Origin: Bacteroidota bacterium
GTDB lineage: Bacteria > Bacteroidota > Ignavibacteria > UBA10030 > UBA6906
Reading direction: 5' to 3'
NCBI GenBank assembly: GCA_017860555.1
Contig: JAGDMJ010000028.1
Span: forward strand, 1-14,314
Length of the DNA: 14,314 nucleotides
Shown: in pieces, positions 14,273 to 14,314 of the stretch
Layout of the letters: each line of letters opens with the position of its first letter
How positions within the stretch are numbered: the first letter of the stretch is position 1
The notes under the pieces: model-generated
Told to the model about the DNA's origin: nothing
The model's database searches: none
What the model saw: the letters and a program-made list of their open reading frames with translations, nothing else
Position numbers and translations under genes: made by a program

Positions 14273-14314
14273 ATGGCTCGATCGCTTAAGAAAGGACCCT
14301 TTGTCAGCGCCCGG
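14273..14314 (+). CDS. rpsS: 30S ribosomal protein S19, 5' end (runs off the window)
   Basis: Only the first 14 codons are present: MARSLKKGPFVSAR, the characteristic N-terminus of S19, a 30S head protein that contacts S13. It follows rplB by 6 bases, with GGCGG before the ATG, and is in the expected place in the S10 operon. The rest lies beyond the window. Confidence 0.95.
   Translation, partial: MARSLKKGPFVSAR

Noticed and set aside
1..14314. CRISPR arrays, tRNA or rRNA genes, insertion sequences, toxin or defence genes
   Set aside because: None seen: the window is almost fully accounted for by core transcription and translation genes, and the gaps contain only the short elements listed.

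Overview
This window is a GC-rich stretch of core information-processing genes, all on the + strand. It joins the end of the rpoBC operon, the whole str operon (rpsL-rpsG-fusA-tuf) and the first part of the S10 ribosomal protein operon (rpsJ-rplC-rplD-rplW-rplB-rpsS). Every coding gene is recognisable, and none of the genes lying wholly inside the window shows a frameshift or internal stop. The protein sequences resemble the Bacteroidota/Chlorobiota (Ignavibacteria-like, FCB) side of Bacteria. Indications are the RpoB C-terminus ending in PESFNVLIRELMGLGLDV, the trigger-loop insertion in RpoC, the L3 segment GSIGSSSHPSRVFKG and the EF-Tu style FDSIDNAPEERERGIT. That placement is an inference from remembered family patterns, not from a search. 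The use of GTG starts and the high GC content suggest a GC-rich, possibly uncultured member.

Layout: 1-2215 is the 3' part of rpoB. A 100-base spacer with two GC-rich hairpins follows, then rpoC (2316-6614). The 458-base gap from 6615 to 7072 is the only long non-coding stretch. It holds a cluster of GATG-containing short repeats, a palindromic element, an intrinsic terminator (6853-6880) with a competing upstream hairpin, and a sigma70-like promoter just before rpsL. rpsL, rpsG, fusA and tuf follow from 7073 to 11317. A strong hairpin lies in the short tuf-rpsJ gap. rpsJ (11389-11697) is separated from rplC by an unusually long, highly structured spacer of about 130 bases. rplC, rplD, rplW, rplB and the first 14 codons of rpsS follow with gaps of 6 to 19 bases, as in a tight operon.

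Together the genes supply the catalytic core of RNA polymerase (beta and beta-prime), parts of the 30S decoding and assembly machinery (S12, S7, S10, S19), the two main elongation GTPases (EF-G, EF-Tu), and the 50S proteins around the exit tunnel and peptidyl transferase centre (L3, L4, L23, L2). Co-transcription would balance transcription and translation capacity.

I found no novel defence, mobile or metabolic system here. The observations worth a second look are regulatory: the structured spacers, the terminator/promoter arrangement and the repeats. A few protein positions also differ from commonly conserved residues, such as the L4 tunnel loop and the L3 site normally methylated in Escherichia coli.
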